DNA of 64,000 nt from Persicobacter sp. CCB-QB2 (GCF_001274635.1 NZ_LBGV01000001.1:3348001-3412000), one strand, 5' to 3'. Positions 54,264 to 62,529 are shown, numbered from the stretch's first letter. Notes: generated by a model from the sequence alone, not told the origin. Numbers and translations: made by a program.

Positions 54264-56717
54264 ATGAATTATAGTCAGTTAGCAAAAATTATGGGAGGGG
54301 AAATCCTCCAAATGGTGGAAAACAGGAAAATAGAAAGCCTGTTAATCGATAGTCGAAAGGCGGTGATCAGCGAATCCGCTTTGTTTTTTGCTTTGCAAGG
54401 CCCCCGACATGATGGCCATCAATTTGTGGAAACATTGTACCGTCAGGGTATCCGGCAATTTGTGGTTCAAAAGTGGGAAGGGACTTTGAGGGATTTCCCG
54501 GATGCGAATATTATTATCGTACCCAACAGCTTGCGTGCCATGCAGGCCCTGGTGGCCAAACATCGTGCTCAATTCGGAATACCGATCATTGCGGTTACCG
54601 GGAGTAATGGCAAGACAGTGGTGAAGGAATGGTTGCATGAGGCCCTTTCTAAGCGTTGGGTAGTTTGCAGCAGCCCTAAAAGTTATAATTCACAGGTGGG
54701 GGTGCCACTATCGGTTTGGGCCCTGAATGAGCGTCATCAGATCGGGCTTTTTGAGGCTGGAATCTCATTAACCGGCGAAATGAAGCGCTTGCAGGCCATT
54801 ATTCAGCCTACATTGGGAATCTTCACCAATATTGGCAGTGCGCATGCGGCTGGTTTTGAAAGTCAGGAGCAAAAGGTGCGGGAAAAACTGATGCTGTTTC
54901 AGGAAGTGGAGGCATTGGTTTATTGTAAAGATCATCAGCTGATTGATAAACAAGTCAAAAGTTTTTTAAAAGACAGCAAGCTGCTCGCCTGGTCTACTGA
55001 ACATCAGGCTCCATATCGCTATAAAATTGTGGGTAAGGAAAAAGGCCAAACTATTGTGAAGGTAAATGAGCAGGATTTACTGTTTTTGCCTTTTGTAGAT
55101 GAAGCTTCTCTGGAAAACACCTTTCATATTCTGACGGTCCTTCAATTTTTGGAATATTCCATGGAGGATATCCAACGAATTGTCAAGCAGTTTAAAGCAC
55201 CATCCATGCGCCTGGAGTTGAAGCGGGGGGTGCAGGAAAACTATATTATTGACGACACTTACAATAACGATTTGCTGGGGCTCGAAATGGCGCTCGACTT
55301 TTTGGTGCAACAAAATCAACGGCCGGTAAAGCGGGTGATTCTTTCAGATATAGCGCAGTCGGGCATGTCAGAAGAGGAATTGTATCAACAGGTGAATCGT
55401 TTGCTATCAGATCGCAGAATCACACATTTTGTAGGAATCGGTTCGCAAATTTCAGCATATCAATCCGCTTTCCAGGGCATAGAAGCTACTTTTTTTCCTG
55501 ATACTGAAAGCTTTTTGCGAAGCCTGGAGCATCAGATTCCCTGGCAGGAGGAGCTGATTCTGGTAAAAGGAGCCCGGCATTTTGGATTTGAGCAGGTGGT
55601 ACGGGAGCTGGAGGCCAAGGTCCATGGAACACGGCTGGAGCTGAGTCTGGACGCGATGGCCGAGAATTTGAATTTCTATCGCTCCCTTTTAAAGCCTAAA
55701 ACCAAACTAATGGTGATGGTGAAAGCCTTTGCCTATGGTAGTGGGAATCTGGAAGTGGCGCAGCTGTTGCAATATCACCGGGTGGATTATCTGGGCGTGG
55801 CTTTTCCCGATGAAGGTGTTGAGTTAAGGAAAAATGGCATTCACCTGCCCATCATGGTAATGAATTGCCATGAAGATACCTTTGAGGCCCTGGTGCGCTA
55901 TCAGTTGGAGCCGGAGGTGTTTGGTTTTGGCCAACTTAAAGCCTTTGGGGAGTTTTTGAGAGCCAATGGAAAACAATCTTCCATCCATTTAAAAATTGAT
56001 TCCGGTATGCATCGTCTGGGTTTTATGCCTGCTGAAATTCCTACTTTGATTGAGCAATTGAAAAATTATCCGGAGCTCAAAGTGAAAGGGATTTTCAGTC
56101 ACCTGTCCGGAGCCGATGAAGCAGAGTTCAATGATTTTTCCCATGAACAGGCCGGGCGTTTTCAGGAAGCGGTATCGCTTTTGAAGGCTGAATTAAATAT
56201 AGATCCGCTTTGTCATTTATGTAATTCTGCCGGAATCGTTCGTTTTCCGGAGTACCATTTTGATATGGTCCGGCTAGGGATTGGATTGCACGGAGTGGAG
56301 GTCACCGGAAAATATGATCAGGCATTAAAAGTTCCTGCTCGTCTGAAAACCTTTATTTCTCAAATTAAGGAGATTCCTGCCGGAGAAACCGTTGGCTATA
56401 GCAGAAAAGGAAAAGTGGAAGCCACTAAAAAAATTGCCACTATTGCCATAGGTTATGCCGATGGTTTTCAGCGAGCTTTTGGAAATGGACGGGTGAAAGT
56501 GAAAATTAACGGACAGCGGGTACCGATTATTGGGAATGTATGCATGGACATGTGCATGGTGGATGTCACAGGAGTTGCTGCCAAAGAAGGAGATGAAGTG
56601 ATTTTGTTTGATGACCAGGAAAGTCTATTGGCCTTGTCTGAGGCGGCCGGAACCATCCCCTATGAGGTGCTCACGCTGATCAGTAACCGGGTAAAACGGG
56701 TTTATTTCCATGAATAG
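54264..56717 (+). CDS. Bifunctional MurF - alanine racemase
   Basis: 817 residues from ATG 54264 (MNYSQLAKIMGGEI). The N-terminal MurF half carries the P-loop AVTGSNGKTVVKEWL (about 110-124), SYNSQVGVPLSVW, and the ligase domain up to about 455 (IDDTYNNDLLGLEMALD). The C-terminal half is an alanine racemase: the PLP lysine is in MVMVKAFAYGSGNLEV (K487), with DSGMHRLGFM, the HLCNSAG motif, and TVGYSRKG with the second catalytic Tyr near the end. So one protein makes D-Ala and attaches D-Ala-D-Ala to UDP-MurNAc-tripeptide. This fusion is a hallmark of Bacteroidota. Adding D-Ala-D-Ala by the MurF half finishes the UDP-MurNAc-pentapeptide in the cytoplasm. Confidence 0.95.
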   Translation: MNYSQLAKIMGGEILQMVENRKIESLLIDSRKAVISESALFFALQGPRHDGHQFVETLYRQGIRQFVVQKWEGTLRDFPDANIIIVPNSLRAMQALVAKHRAQFGIPIIAVTGSNGKTVVKEWLHEALSKRWVVCSSPKSYNSQVGVPLSVWALNERHQIGLFEAGISLTGEMKRLQAIIQPTLGIFTNIGSAHAAGFESQEQKVREKLMLFQEVEALVYCKDHQLIDKQVKSFLKDSKLLAWSTEHQAPYRYKIVGKEKGQTIVKVNEQDLLFLPFVDEASLENTFHILTVLQFLEYSMEDIQRIVKQFKAPSMRLELKRGVQENYIIDDTYNNDLLGLEMALDFLVQQNQRPVKRVILSDIAQSGMSEEELYQQVNRLLSDRRITHFVGIGSQISAYQSAFQGIEATFFPDTESFLRSLEHQIPWQEELILVKGARHFGFEQVVRELEAKVHGTRLELSLDAMAENLNFYRSLLKPKTKLMVMVKAFAYGSGNLEVAQLLQYHRVDYLGVAFPDEGVELRKNGIHLPIMVMNCHEDTFEALVRYQLEPEVFGFGQLKAFGEFLRANGKQSSIHLKIDSGMHRLGFMPAEIPTLIEQLKNYPELKVKGIFSHLSGADEAEFNDFSHEQAGRFQEAVSLLKAELNIDPLCHLCNSAGIVRFPEYHFDMVRLGIGLHGVEVTGKYDQALKVPARLKTFISQIKEIPAGETVGYSRKGKVEATKKIATIAIGYADGFQRAFGNGRVKVKINGQRVPIIGNVCMDMCMVDVTGVAAKEGDEVILFDDQESLLALSEAAGTIPYEVLTLISNRVKRVYFHE

Positions 56718-56719
56718 TT

Positions 56720-56736
56720 GTGGAACTTCGTGGAAC
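56720..56736. repeat. Paired motif GTGRAAC-N3-GTGRAAC, copy 1
   Basis: GTGGAAC-TTC-GTGGAAC, two 7-mers with a 10-base period, 3 bases past the murF-alr stop. Confidence 0.65.
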
Positions 56737-56783
56737 AATTGGATTGGCTTGTTAATGAGTAAATTACTTATTGTGGTTTCTTT

Positions 56784-56800
56784 GTGAAACGCCGTGAAAC
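56784..56800. repeat. Paired motif GTGRAAC-N3-GTGRAAC, copy 2
   Basis: GTGAAAC-GCC-GTGAAAC, the same spacing as copy 1, 64 bases further. Confidence 0.65.
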
Positions 56801-57000
56801 AGCAGGTAATGAGCGGAAGTGAGGGCGCTCCCCTTGATCCTTATTGATAAAGTGGTCGAGGGGAAAGTCTTTTGTTATGGATAATTTAAAGAGAAGGTTT
56901 AAGTGACGTTCAGAGAAAAAATAGCAGATTTTGTACTTGAGAACACGGCTTTTTCACAAAACCACAAATTATAGGAAAGTTCCAGTTTCATATGAGCTTC

Positions 57001-57350
57001 GATTTGATTTGAAAGCTTGTTATTAGTTAGGAGATTATCTTCTACAGTTTTGACTTTATAACGCAAAACCTTCCACAACAACAGTCCGGCCTTGATCAAT
57101 TGGCGAAAAGCCATGGGTTCTGCTGTCGAAGAGAAGTCATCACAGCGTTATTTCCATAATATTTTCTTCTATTCGCTATAATTGTCAAATAACGCCTTGA
57201 TGTCTTCCGGCAGCAGGTTCGATGGCTCGCCAGAATTGATCACAGCCTTGATTTTTTGTTTCGTTTTTTATCAAGAAAAAATGAAAAAGAAACGATTGAA
57301 TATTATATAAAGTATCGAATAGCCGGTCTGGCTTTTTATGAAAAAGCCCT
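57001..57350. repeat. 350-bp tandem direct repeat, copy 1
   Basis: Begins GATTTGATTTGAAAGCTTGT and is repeated with few changes from 57351. It includes AACGCAAAACCTTCCACAAC, CATGGGTTCTGCTGTCGAAG and GGCAGCAGGTTCGATGGCTC. On the minus strand a short open stretch reads NLLPEDIKALFDNYSE before a stop, so the unit may derive from a gene end. No complete gene. Confidence 0.85.
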
Positions 57351-57700
57351 GATTTGATTTGAAAGCTTGTTATTAGTTAGGAGATTTTCTGTTACAGTTT
57401 TGGCTTTATAACGCAAAACCTTCCACAACAACAGTCCGGCCTTGATCAATTGGCGAAAAGCCATGGGTTCTGCTGTCGAAGAGAAGTCATCACAGCGTTA
57501 TTTCCATAATATTTTCTTCTATTCGCTTTAATCGTCAAATAACGCCTTGATGTCTTCCGGCAGCAGGTTCGATGGCTCGCCAGAATTGATCACAGCCTTG
57601 ATTTTTTGTTTCGTTTTTTATCAAGAAAAAATGAAAAAGAAACGATTAATTATTCAGTATAAGGTGTTGAATGGCTGATCTAGCTTTTTTTGAAAAAGCC
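57351..57700. repeat. 350-bp tandem direct repeat, copy 2
   Basis: Same sequence as copy 1 offset by exactly 350 bases; nearly identical up to about 57648 and then more diverged in the last 50 bases. On the minus strand the open stretch is broken (DD-stop in place of DNYSE). Confidence 0.85.
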
Positions 57701-57900
57701 CAGTACCAGAGTATAGGACTTCAGTTCAACTACTAGCAGCCATTAGCGGGTTGAAAGAAAGCCTTGAGTCTGAATCTTTGTTGGTTCTAGCTGGAAGGAG
57801 TGAAAAAGATAATCCTTTTGAACTTGAACGATATTTTAGTCAAATGCTATCAGAACTCGAAATAGGAAAAGTTCCTCCATTTTTCTCGTCGTGCAGCTAA
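57694..57900 (+). pseudogene. Gene fragment joined to a repeat
   Basis: An open frame without a start codon until near its end: SPVPEYRTSVQLLAAISGL... SEKDNPFELERYFSQMLSEL, then EIGKVPPFFSSCS-stop. The first 50 residues look protein-like; the last part lies inside the dispersed-repeat copy at 57854-57931. It seems to be the remnant of a larger gene truncated on both sides. Family unknown. Confidence 0.35.
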
Positions 57901-57931
57901 ACGAGGATTCAAGCATTCGTAATTCGGATTA
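57854..57931 (+). repeat. Dispersed repeat, 3' half copy
   Basis: AACTCGAAATAGGAAAAGTT through GCAGCTAAACGAGGATTCAA to AATTCGGATTA corresponds to the last 80 bases of unit 1 (31033-31110 region). The left half is absent. Confidence 0.7.
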
Positions 57932-57940
57932 GGATAAATT

Positions 57941-57957
57941 GTGGAACACTGTGAAAC
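57941..57957. repeat. Paired motif GTGRAAC-N3-GTGRAAC, copy 3
   Basis: GTGGAAC-ACT-GTGAAAC, right after the dispersed repeat. Confidence 0.6.
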
Positions 57958-57985
57958 AAATATAATTATCAGTAAATCAGTAAAA

Positions 57986-58034
57986 TAAAAAATCGCATGC
58001 ATCCGTGAAACTTTGTGGAACATGCGATTTTTTT
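57986..58034. terminator. Bidirectional terminator downstream of the GlsB-like gene
   Basis: AAAAATCGCATG (57988-57999) pairs with CATGCGATTTTT (58021-58032). The loop carries motif copy 4. Serves the minus-strand gene that ends at 58037. Confidence 0.8.
58005..58021. repeat. Paired motif GTGRAAC-N3-GTGRAAC, copy 4
   Basis: GTGAAAC-TTT-GTGGAAC, located in the loop of the terminator hairpin. Confidence 0.6.
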
Positions 58035-58036
58035 GT

Positions 58037-58284
58037 TTACCCTTTTATTTTCCGATAGCCCCAGAGGACAACCAGCCCCCCCACTACTGCAATGGCAAAA
58101 GAGCCGATATTAAATCCGTCCACACCACCGAATCCTAGTAATGAACCAATAAACCCCCGACCACCGCTCCGGCAATTCCGATGATAATGGTAACAATGAA
58201 ACCTCCCGGATCATCTCCGGGCATGATCCATTTGCTCAAAATTCCGGCGATCAAGCCGAAGATAATCCAAGAAATGATTCCCAT
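58037..58284 (-). pseudogene. GlsB/YeaQ/YmgE-family membrane protein, one-base frameshift
   Basis: From ATG 58284 the frame reads MGIISWIIFGLIAGILSKWI, MPGDDPGGFIVTIIIGIAGA, then goes out of frame at VVGG. The next frame continues FIGSLLGFGGVDGFNIGSFA and IAVVGGLVVLWGYRKIKG to a stop at 58037. One more G in the five G (plus-strand CCCCC 58154-58158) restores an 82-residue protein with three helices and the family GDDPGG motif. Stress-associated small membrane protein of unknown mechanism. Confidence 0.82.
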
Positions 58285-58382
58285 AATGAATTGTTTTGAT
58301 TCACAGACTTTACCACAATCCATTGGAAAAGGTTTTAGGAATAATACAATTTGCTAATCAATTGTAAATCAATGCTATAAAA

Positions 58383-58561
58383 TGTGGAAAAGTGAATAAC
58401 TATGTGGATAGTCGATAACAATGTTGATAAATCCGACTTATATTTGATTTTAAATCCGACAAATCTACTTGCTAACCTTACTTGTCCACAAAGAAAGGAT
58501 CAGGGAATATTTTTCGGAAAATTCGTTTTAAGATTTCATTTTTGTTCCTGATTTATCCACA
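58383..58561. promoter_or_regulatory. Cluster of five DnaA-box-like sites
   Basis: TGTGGAAAA (58383), TGTGGATAG (58403) and TGTTGATAA (58422) are minus-strand boxes spaced 20 and 19 bases apart; TTGTCCACA (58482) and TTATCCACA (58553) face the other way. The last is the exact consensus. The stretch between is AT-rich. It lies just before the RecD-like helicase gene. It may be a DnaA-regulated promoter or part of a replication origin; no dnaA gene is near. Confidence 0.45.
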
Positions 58562-58574
58562 AAGCTGTTTGTAA

Positions 58575-60035
58575 ATGAAAACCATCACATTGACGAAAGG
58601 GCAAGCCGAATTCTTTGAAAAGTTCAAGGCTTTCATCAAATCCAAAGAGACGGAAGTGATGATTTTAAAGGGCTATGCCGGTACCGGTAAAACCTTTTTA
58701 GTCCAACAATTGCTCGAATGGCTGGATACCCGCGAGCGGGAGTATCGTCTGATGGCTCCAACCGGAAGGGCCGCCAAGGTTTTAGGTACCAAAGCGCAGG
58801 AGCCGGCCTATACCATTCATAAATCCATTTATTCTTTTTCATTGATGGAAGAAGAGCGTGGTGGGAAAAAAGGGAAGCATTTAGGCAATGTGAAATACCA
58901 TTACAGAACTCGCCAAAATGATGATGTAGGCAATACGGTTTATATCGTGGATGAGGCCTCTATGGTGAATGATACCGCCAATGATGGCGAGATGTACCAG
59001 TTTGGCAGTGGTCGGCTATTACAGGATTTTATCAAATTCAGCAGACAGGAACCGGAAAAAGGTACTTGCCGCAGAAAGATTCTGTTTGTGGGTGATCCCG
59101 GGCAGCTGCCACCGGTGGGCGCATCATTTTCCTGCGCCCTTTCCAAGGATTATTTGCGGGAAACTTACGAGCTGAATTGTGAGAGCTTTCAACTCACCGA
59201 GGTGGTTCGGCAAGGAAAAGACAGTGGGATTTTGGAATATGCCACCCAGCTGCGGAATCATTTACGCGGGGAAGGTTTACGCCCTGCCTTTAATTTTTCA
59301 CTTTCGGATGTGCACCGCGCTCCCCGTGAAAATATAGTGGATTATTATGATCGGGCCCAAAAGAAATCTGGGCTGGAGGAAGTGATTCTGGTGACTTTTT
59401 CTAACCGACTGGCCTTGCAATACAATCTGGCCATTCGACAACAGCTTTTTCCTCATCAGCATGGCCTGCAAATCGGCGATCGCCTGATGCTTTGCACGAA
59501 TAATTATGCTTATGAGGTGGAACTGCTGAATGGGGATTTTGCCCGGGTGATTGATATGGATCCGGAGGCGGAGGAAGAAGCGGTGAGGGTGGATGTTTTT
59601 GATCCTGAAACCAAAAACTGGAGCAAGCAGGAAGTGGTGTTGCGCTTTCGGGATGTGTTCCTGGAAGTGATCGATAGTGAGGGGGAAGCACAGGAAATTG
59701 AGGGGAAAATTATTGACAGCTTGCTGGATTCTCCCAATCGGGACATCACCGCTTTAGAAAGGAAGGCCCTTTATCAGCATTTCCGCAACCGATACCCCAA
59801 GCTGAAGCCAGGCAGCAAGAAGTTCAACGAAAAGCTGGGGGAAGATCCTTACTTCAATGCGCTTCGTTTGAAATACGGTTATGCCATTACCGGCCACAAA
59901 GCCCAGGGGGGTGAGTGGCAGTTTGTATTTGTGGATTTTGAAGGCACCCAATATATGCGGGATGAAAAGGAATCCATTCGTTGGAGTTATACCGCCGTAA
60001 CCCGCGCTAAAGGGCACCTTTTGGTAGTGCGCTAA
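58575..60035 (+). CDS. RecD-like superfamily 1B DNA helicase
   Basis: 486 residues. Walker A LKGYAGTGKTFLVQQLL (33-40 for GYAGTGKT), motif Ia LMAPTGRAAKVL, Walker B VYIVDEASMVND, motif III LFVGDPGQLPPVG, motif IV QLTEVVRQGKDSGI, and the C-terminal UvrD_C_2 motif GYAITGHKAQGGEW with YTAVTRAKGHLLVV. Like RecD or Pif1/TraA helicase cores, but with no nuclease or RecBC partner near; such single proteins are common in Bacteroidota. It should unwind DNA 5'-3'. Directly preceded by the DnaA-box cluster. Confidence 0.88.
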   Translation: MKTITLTKGQAEFFEKFKAFIKSKETEVMILKGYAGTGKTFLVQQLLEWLDTREREYRLMAPTGRAAKVLGTKAQEPAYTIHKSIYSFSLMEEERGGKKGKHLGNVKYHYRTRQNDDVGNTVYIVDEASMVNDTANDGEMYQFGSGRLLQDFIKFSRQEPEKGTCRRKILFVGDPGQLPPVGASFSCALSKDYLRETYELNCESFQLTEVVRQGKDSGILEYATQLRNHLRGEGLRPAFNFSLSDVHRAPRENIVDYYDRAQKKSGLEEVILVTFSNRLALQYNLAIRQQLFPHQHGLQIGDRLMLCTNNYAYEVELLNGDFARVIDMDPEAEEEAVRVDVFDPETKNWSKQEVVLRFRDVFLEVIDSEGEAQEIEGKIIDSLLDSPNRDITALERKALYQHFRNRYPKLKPGSKKFNEKLGEDPYFNALRLKYGYAITGHKAQGGEWQFVFVDFEGTQYMRDEKESIRWSYTAVTRAKGHLLVVR

Positions 60036-60060
60036 AGTCTTGAATTGGGCAGTGAAAAAT

Positions 60061-60510
60061 TTAAAATTTTTGAATAATCCACACCCCCAGTACCATAATG
60101 GCAATCCCCAAAATTTTCATCCAGCTGATCGGTTGTTGCTGCATGCCTAGCCAGCCGAAATGATCCAGAATTAGCGCCAAAACCAGCTGACCGGCAATGA
60201 CTAGTGTCAGCGTGGAGGTCATGCCAATTTTGGGCGTTACAATCACCAGGCTGGTTACAAAAAAGCTCCCCAATAAGCCACCGGTAAACTTCCATTTTTC
60301 AAGCCCTGAATAGGATTGGATAATTTCCCCAACTTGTCCTTTTTGCTGTATCATTAAAAGTACAAAGATGGCCAGCCAACCTACCGAGAAATTAGCAAAG
60401 GACGCCAGGATCGGGCTTCCCGTGCTGATTTTCAGGGAGCTGTTCACCCCTACCTGTACGGCTGCGGCGGCGCCAATCAATACGGCAACGATATAGTATA
60501 TGAAATTCAT
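60061..60510 (-). CDS. YdcZ-type (DUF606) DMT membrane transporter
   Basis: 149 residues, five predicted membrane helices. IGAAAAVQVGVNSSLKISTG at the N-terminus and GSFFVTSLVIVTPKIGMTST with LVIAGQLVLALILDHFGWLG are the pattern of the half-length EamA-like YdcZ family. Such proteins usually dimerise. The substrate is not known. Transcribed 9 bases after the AlkD-like gene, so probably in one unit. Confidence 0.82.
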   Translation of the reverse strand: MNFIYYIVAVLIGAAAAVQVGVNSSLKISTGSPILASFANFSVGWLAIFVLLMIQQKGQVGEIIQSYSGLEKWKFTGGLLGSFFVTSLVIVTPKIGMTSTLTLVIAGQLVLALILDHFGWLGMQQQPISWMKILGIAIMVLGVWIIQKF

Positions 60511-60519
60511 AAGCTCAAA

Positions 60520-61206
60520 TTAAGCATTTTTCTTAATCCATTTTAAGGCCTCCGTTTTGGACAATTGGGCCAATTCCGGATGATCTTCCACAAATTGCTC
60601 CACCCAGGCGGCATTGGTTTTGGAGATTTCCCGCAAGGACCAGCCAATGGCTTTATTGAGGAAGAACTCCTTGCTCCCTAAGCTTTGTTCAATAATCCAC
60701 TGCTGCCAGGGCAGATCCGTCGCCTGCTTGTACTTTAATTGATACAGGATAGCCGTCCGACGCAACCAGATGTTTTCCTGCGCGCACCATTTCTCCACAT
60801 AATCCTTCATTTGTTCGGGAAATCGCTGGAAATGCGCCCCCACTCCATGGGTAGCCAGAAAATCAATGGTGTCCCACCAGGATTTTTGCAAAACCAGCTC
60901 TTCCAGTGTCAGAATGAATTCCGGCCCCCACTTTTTCTTCATCTTTTGAATCAGCTCAATGCCCATATACTGCCACTCCCTTTCCGGCTGCTCCCATAAA
61001 TAGTGCAGGTAATCCGGCAGTTGATCCGCCAGAGGGAGCCTGGCTTCCTTCAAAAAATATTTGATGGCCTCCCGCCTTTCCGGTGCCCGAATGCCATAAT
61101 AATCAAATTGGCCCTTCATATAGGCTTTCATGCTTTTTTGCTCAGCCGGATTGGCCAATGCTTCAAAGGCTTGTCGGAGGGGGTGGAAATATTCGGTGGG
61201 ATTCAT
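60520..61206 (-). CDS. DNA alkylation repair (AlkD-like HEAT-repeat) protein
   Basis: 228 residues from ATG 61206 (MNPTEYFHPLRQAF); the frame runs nine residues further to 61233 without support. All-helical, HEAT-like repeats: MKGQFDYYGIRAPERREAIK, WEQPEREWQYMGIELI, KSWWDTIDFLATHGVG (the WWDTVD-type motif of the family), NIWLRRTAILYQLKYK. AlkD-type glycosylases excise N3- and N7-alkyl purines without flipping the base. Some homologues have lost activity, and that cannot be judged here. Confidence 0.88.
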   Translation of the reverse strand: MNPTEYFHPLRQAFEALANPAEQKSMKAYMKGQFDYYGIRAPERREAIKYFLKEARLPLADQLPDYLHYLWEQPEREWQYMGIELIQKMKKKWGPEFILTLEELVLQKSWWDTIDFLATHGVGAHFQRFPEQMKDYVEKWCAQENIWLRRTAILYQLKYKQATDLPWQQWIIEQSLGSKEFFLNKAIGWSLREISKTNAAWVEQFVEDHPELAQLSKTEALKWIKKNA

Positions 61207-61269
61207 GGTGAACACTGGCTTGGTTTTCTGCAAGCTAAGGGATCGCCGATAAAAATGGAAATGCTTTTT

Positions 61270-61530
61270 TCGGGGGCTTCCTTCACGCTGTTCAGGTCAG
61301 GCTTTCGGCCGTCGCTCTTTGAGGGATGCGCTACGCCTTGAGCATCCTCAAAGGAGCTTCGCAAAGGCCTCTATCCTTAGCCCGACTGGTTCATTTTCCC
61401 AAATGCCATGGCTTAGGGATGGAGCAGGTTTGTTTGAGCTCCTTTTTGCAGCGGGAAAGCGTAGCGGGCGCGCAAAAAGAGCGAGCTGCGACTGCCCGAC
61501 CGAGTGCAACGAAGGGAAGCCCCAAAGTAA
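61270..61530. repeat. GC-rich hairpin-forming intergenic element
   Basis: More GC-rich than its surroundings and full of inverted repeats: TTTGAGGGATGC (61318) with GCATCCTCAAA (61342), an ATCCTTAGCC/GGCTTAGGGAT pair, and GCTCCTTTTTGC (61438) with GCAAAAAGAGC (61472). Open frames across it read like translated structural RNA or repeat, with no protein pattern. Looks like a dispersed palindromic element; only one copy is in this window. Confidence 0.4.
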
Positions 61531-61572
61531 AAAAAGGATTAGCTGTCTTTTTGTCATATTTTCAGAGCTTTG

Positions 61573-61583
61573 TATAATCTTTG
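61573..61583 (+). promoter_or_regulatory. Probable promoter of dapF
   Basis: TATAATCTTTG near the -7 consensus, preceded by TTTTTG about 20 bases upstream. Start of transcription would be about 90 bases before dapF. Confidence 0.35.
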
Positions 61584-61620
61584 CCATGAAATGAGTAGTT
61601 TCGAGCCGTCGTTGAGGTGA

Positions 61621-61640
61621 GGAGGTCTGAGTGGACTGGT
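61621..61640 (+). promoter_or_regulatory. Shared leader element, dapF copy
   Basis: GGAGGTCTGAGTGGACTGGT, 41 bases before the dapF start. A close copy (17 of 20) precedes secA at 62543. Confidence 0.45.
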
Positions 61641-61681
61641 CAATGGCTTGATTTTAAGGTTATTATTGAAGAAAATACGGA

Positions 61682-62458
61682 ATGGATTCCTTAGCATTTT
61701 ATAAATATCAGGGTACTGGAAATGACTTTGTGATGATCGACAACCGCGAGATGGTTTTCGATCCTGAAAATATTGCATTGGTGCAGCGACTATGCGACCG
61801 CAGATTTGGCATAGGCGGCGACGGTCTTATTCTGATTCAGCATAAGGAAGGCTATGACTTCGAAATGGTCTATTTCAATTCCGACGGGACGAAAAGTCTT
61901 TGCGGAAATGGTAGCCGATGCGGGGTGCGCTTTGCGGAATTTTTGGGTTTGGTGAAGGAGGAAACTTACTTCCTTACGATTGAAGGAGGCTTGCATGCGA
62001 AGATCACGCCGGAGCTGATTCACCTGAAAATGCCGAATGTGAAAGGGGCGGAGCAAATTGGCAGGGATTATTTCATCAATACCGGATCACCACACTATGT
62101 GCGCTTTGTGGAGGATGTGGAAAACCTGAAGGTTTATCAGGAAGGACAGGCCGTTCGTTATAATGAACGCTTTAAGGCCGAAGGCACCAATGTGAACTTC
62201 GTACAGCGTTTGGGCGAGCAGGACATTTTCGTCAGAACCTATGAGCGCGGTGTGGAGGATGAAACCCTTTCCTGCGGAACGGGTGTGACCGCTTGTGCCC
62301 TGGCTTCTCATATTGAAGGCATGCCCTCTCCGGTGAACATCAAAGTAATGGGCGGTAACCTGAAAGTGAGCTTTGAGCAGGTGGGCCCGAATGAATTTGA
62401 AAACATTTTCCTGATAGGACCAGCCGAGCAGGTTTTTGAGGGAACAATAAAACTATAA
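61682..62458 (+). CDS. dapF: Diaminopimelate epimerase
   Basis: 258 residues. The two catalytic Cys residues are in SLCGNGSRCGVRF (about residue 80) and DETLSCGTGVTACAL (about 199). The N-terminal YQGTGNDFVMIDNRE is the usual start of the family. It turns LL-diaminopimelate into the meso form, used for lysine and for the peptidoglycan stem, so it joins glmS and murF-alr in cell-wall precursor supply. Followed by secA after 158 bases. Confidence 0.96.
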   Translation: MDSLAFYKYQGTGNDFVMIDNREMVFDPENIALVQRLCDRRFGIGGDGLILIQHKEGYDFEMVYFNSDGTKSLCGNGSRCGVRFAEFLGLVKEETYFLTIEGGLHAKITPELIHLKMPNVKGAEQIGRDYFINTGSPHYVRFVEDVENLKVYQEGQAVRYNERFKAEGTNVNFVQRLGEQDIFVRTYERGVEDETLSCGTGVTACALASHIEGMPSPVNIKVMGGNLKVSFEQVGPNEFENIFLIGPAEQVFEGTIKL

Positions 62459-62529
62459 TTTTTAATTATTTTCTGGTGGAAATCCTGCTAATCATGAGGG
62501 ATTTTACCTTAAAATATTTTTAAATCATT

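Noticed and set aside
56899-57114. 71-residue minus-strand frame in the tandem repeat
   Set aside because: It lies mostly inside the 350-bp repeat and differs between copies; treated as a gene remnant and not a gene.
56720-58021. CRISPR array from the GTGRAAC repeats
   Set aside because: The repeats are only 7 bases in pairs with 3-base spacers, in four scattered places, and no cas genes are present.
61319-61594. Small frames of 79-91 residues before dapF
   Set aside because: They run through the hairpin-rich element in several frames at once, on both strands, and have no protein pattern.
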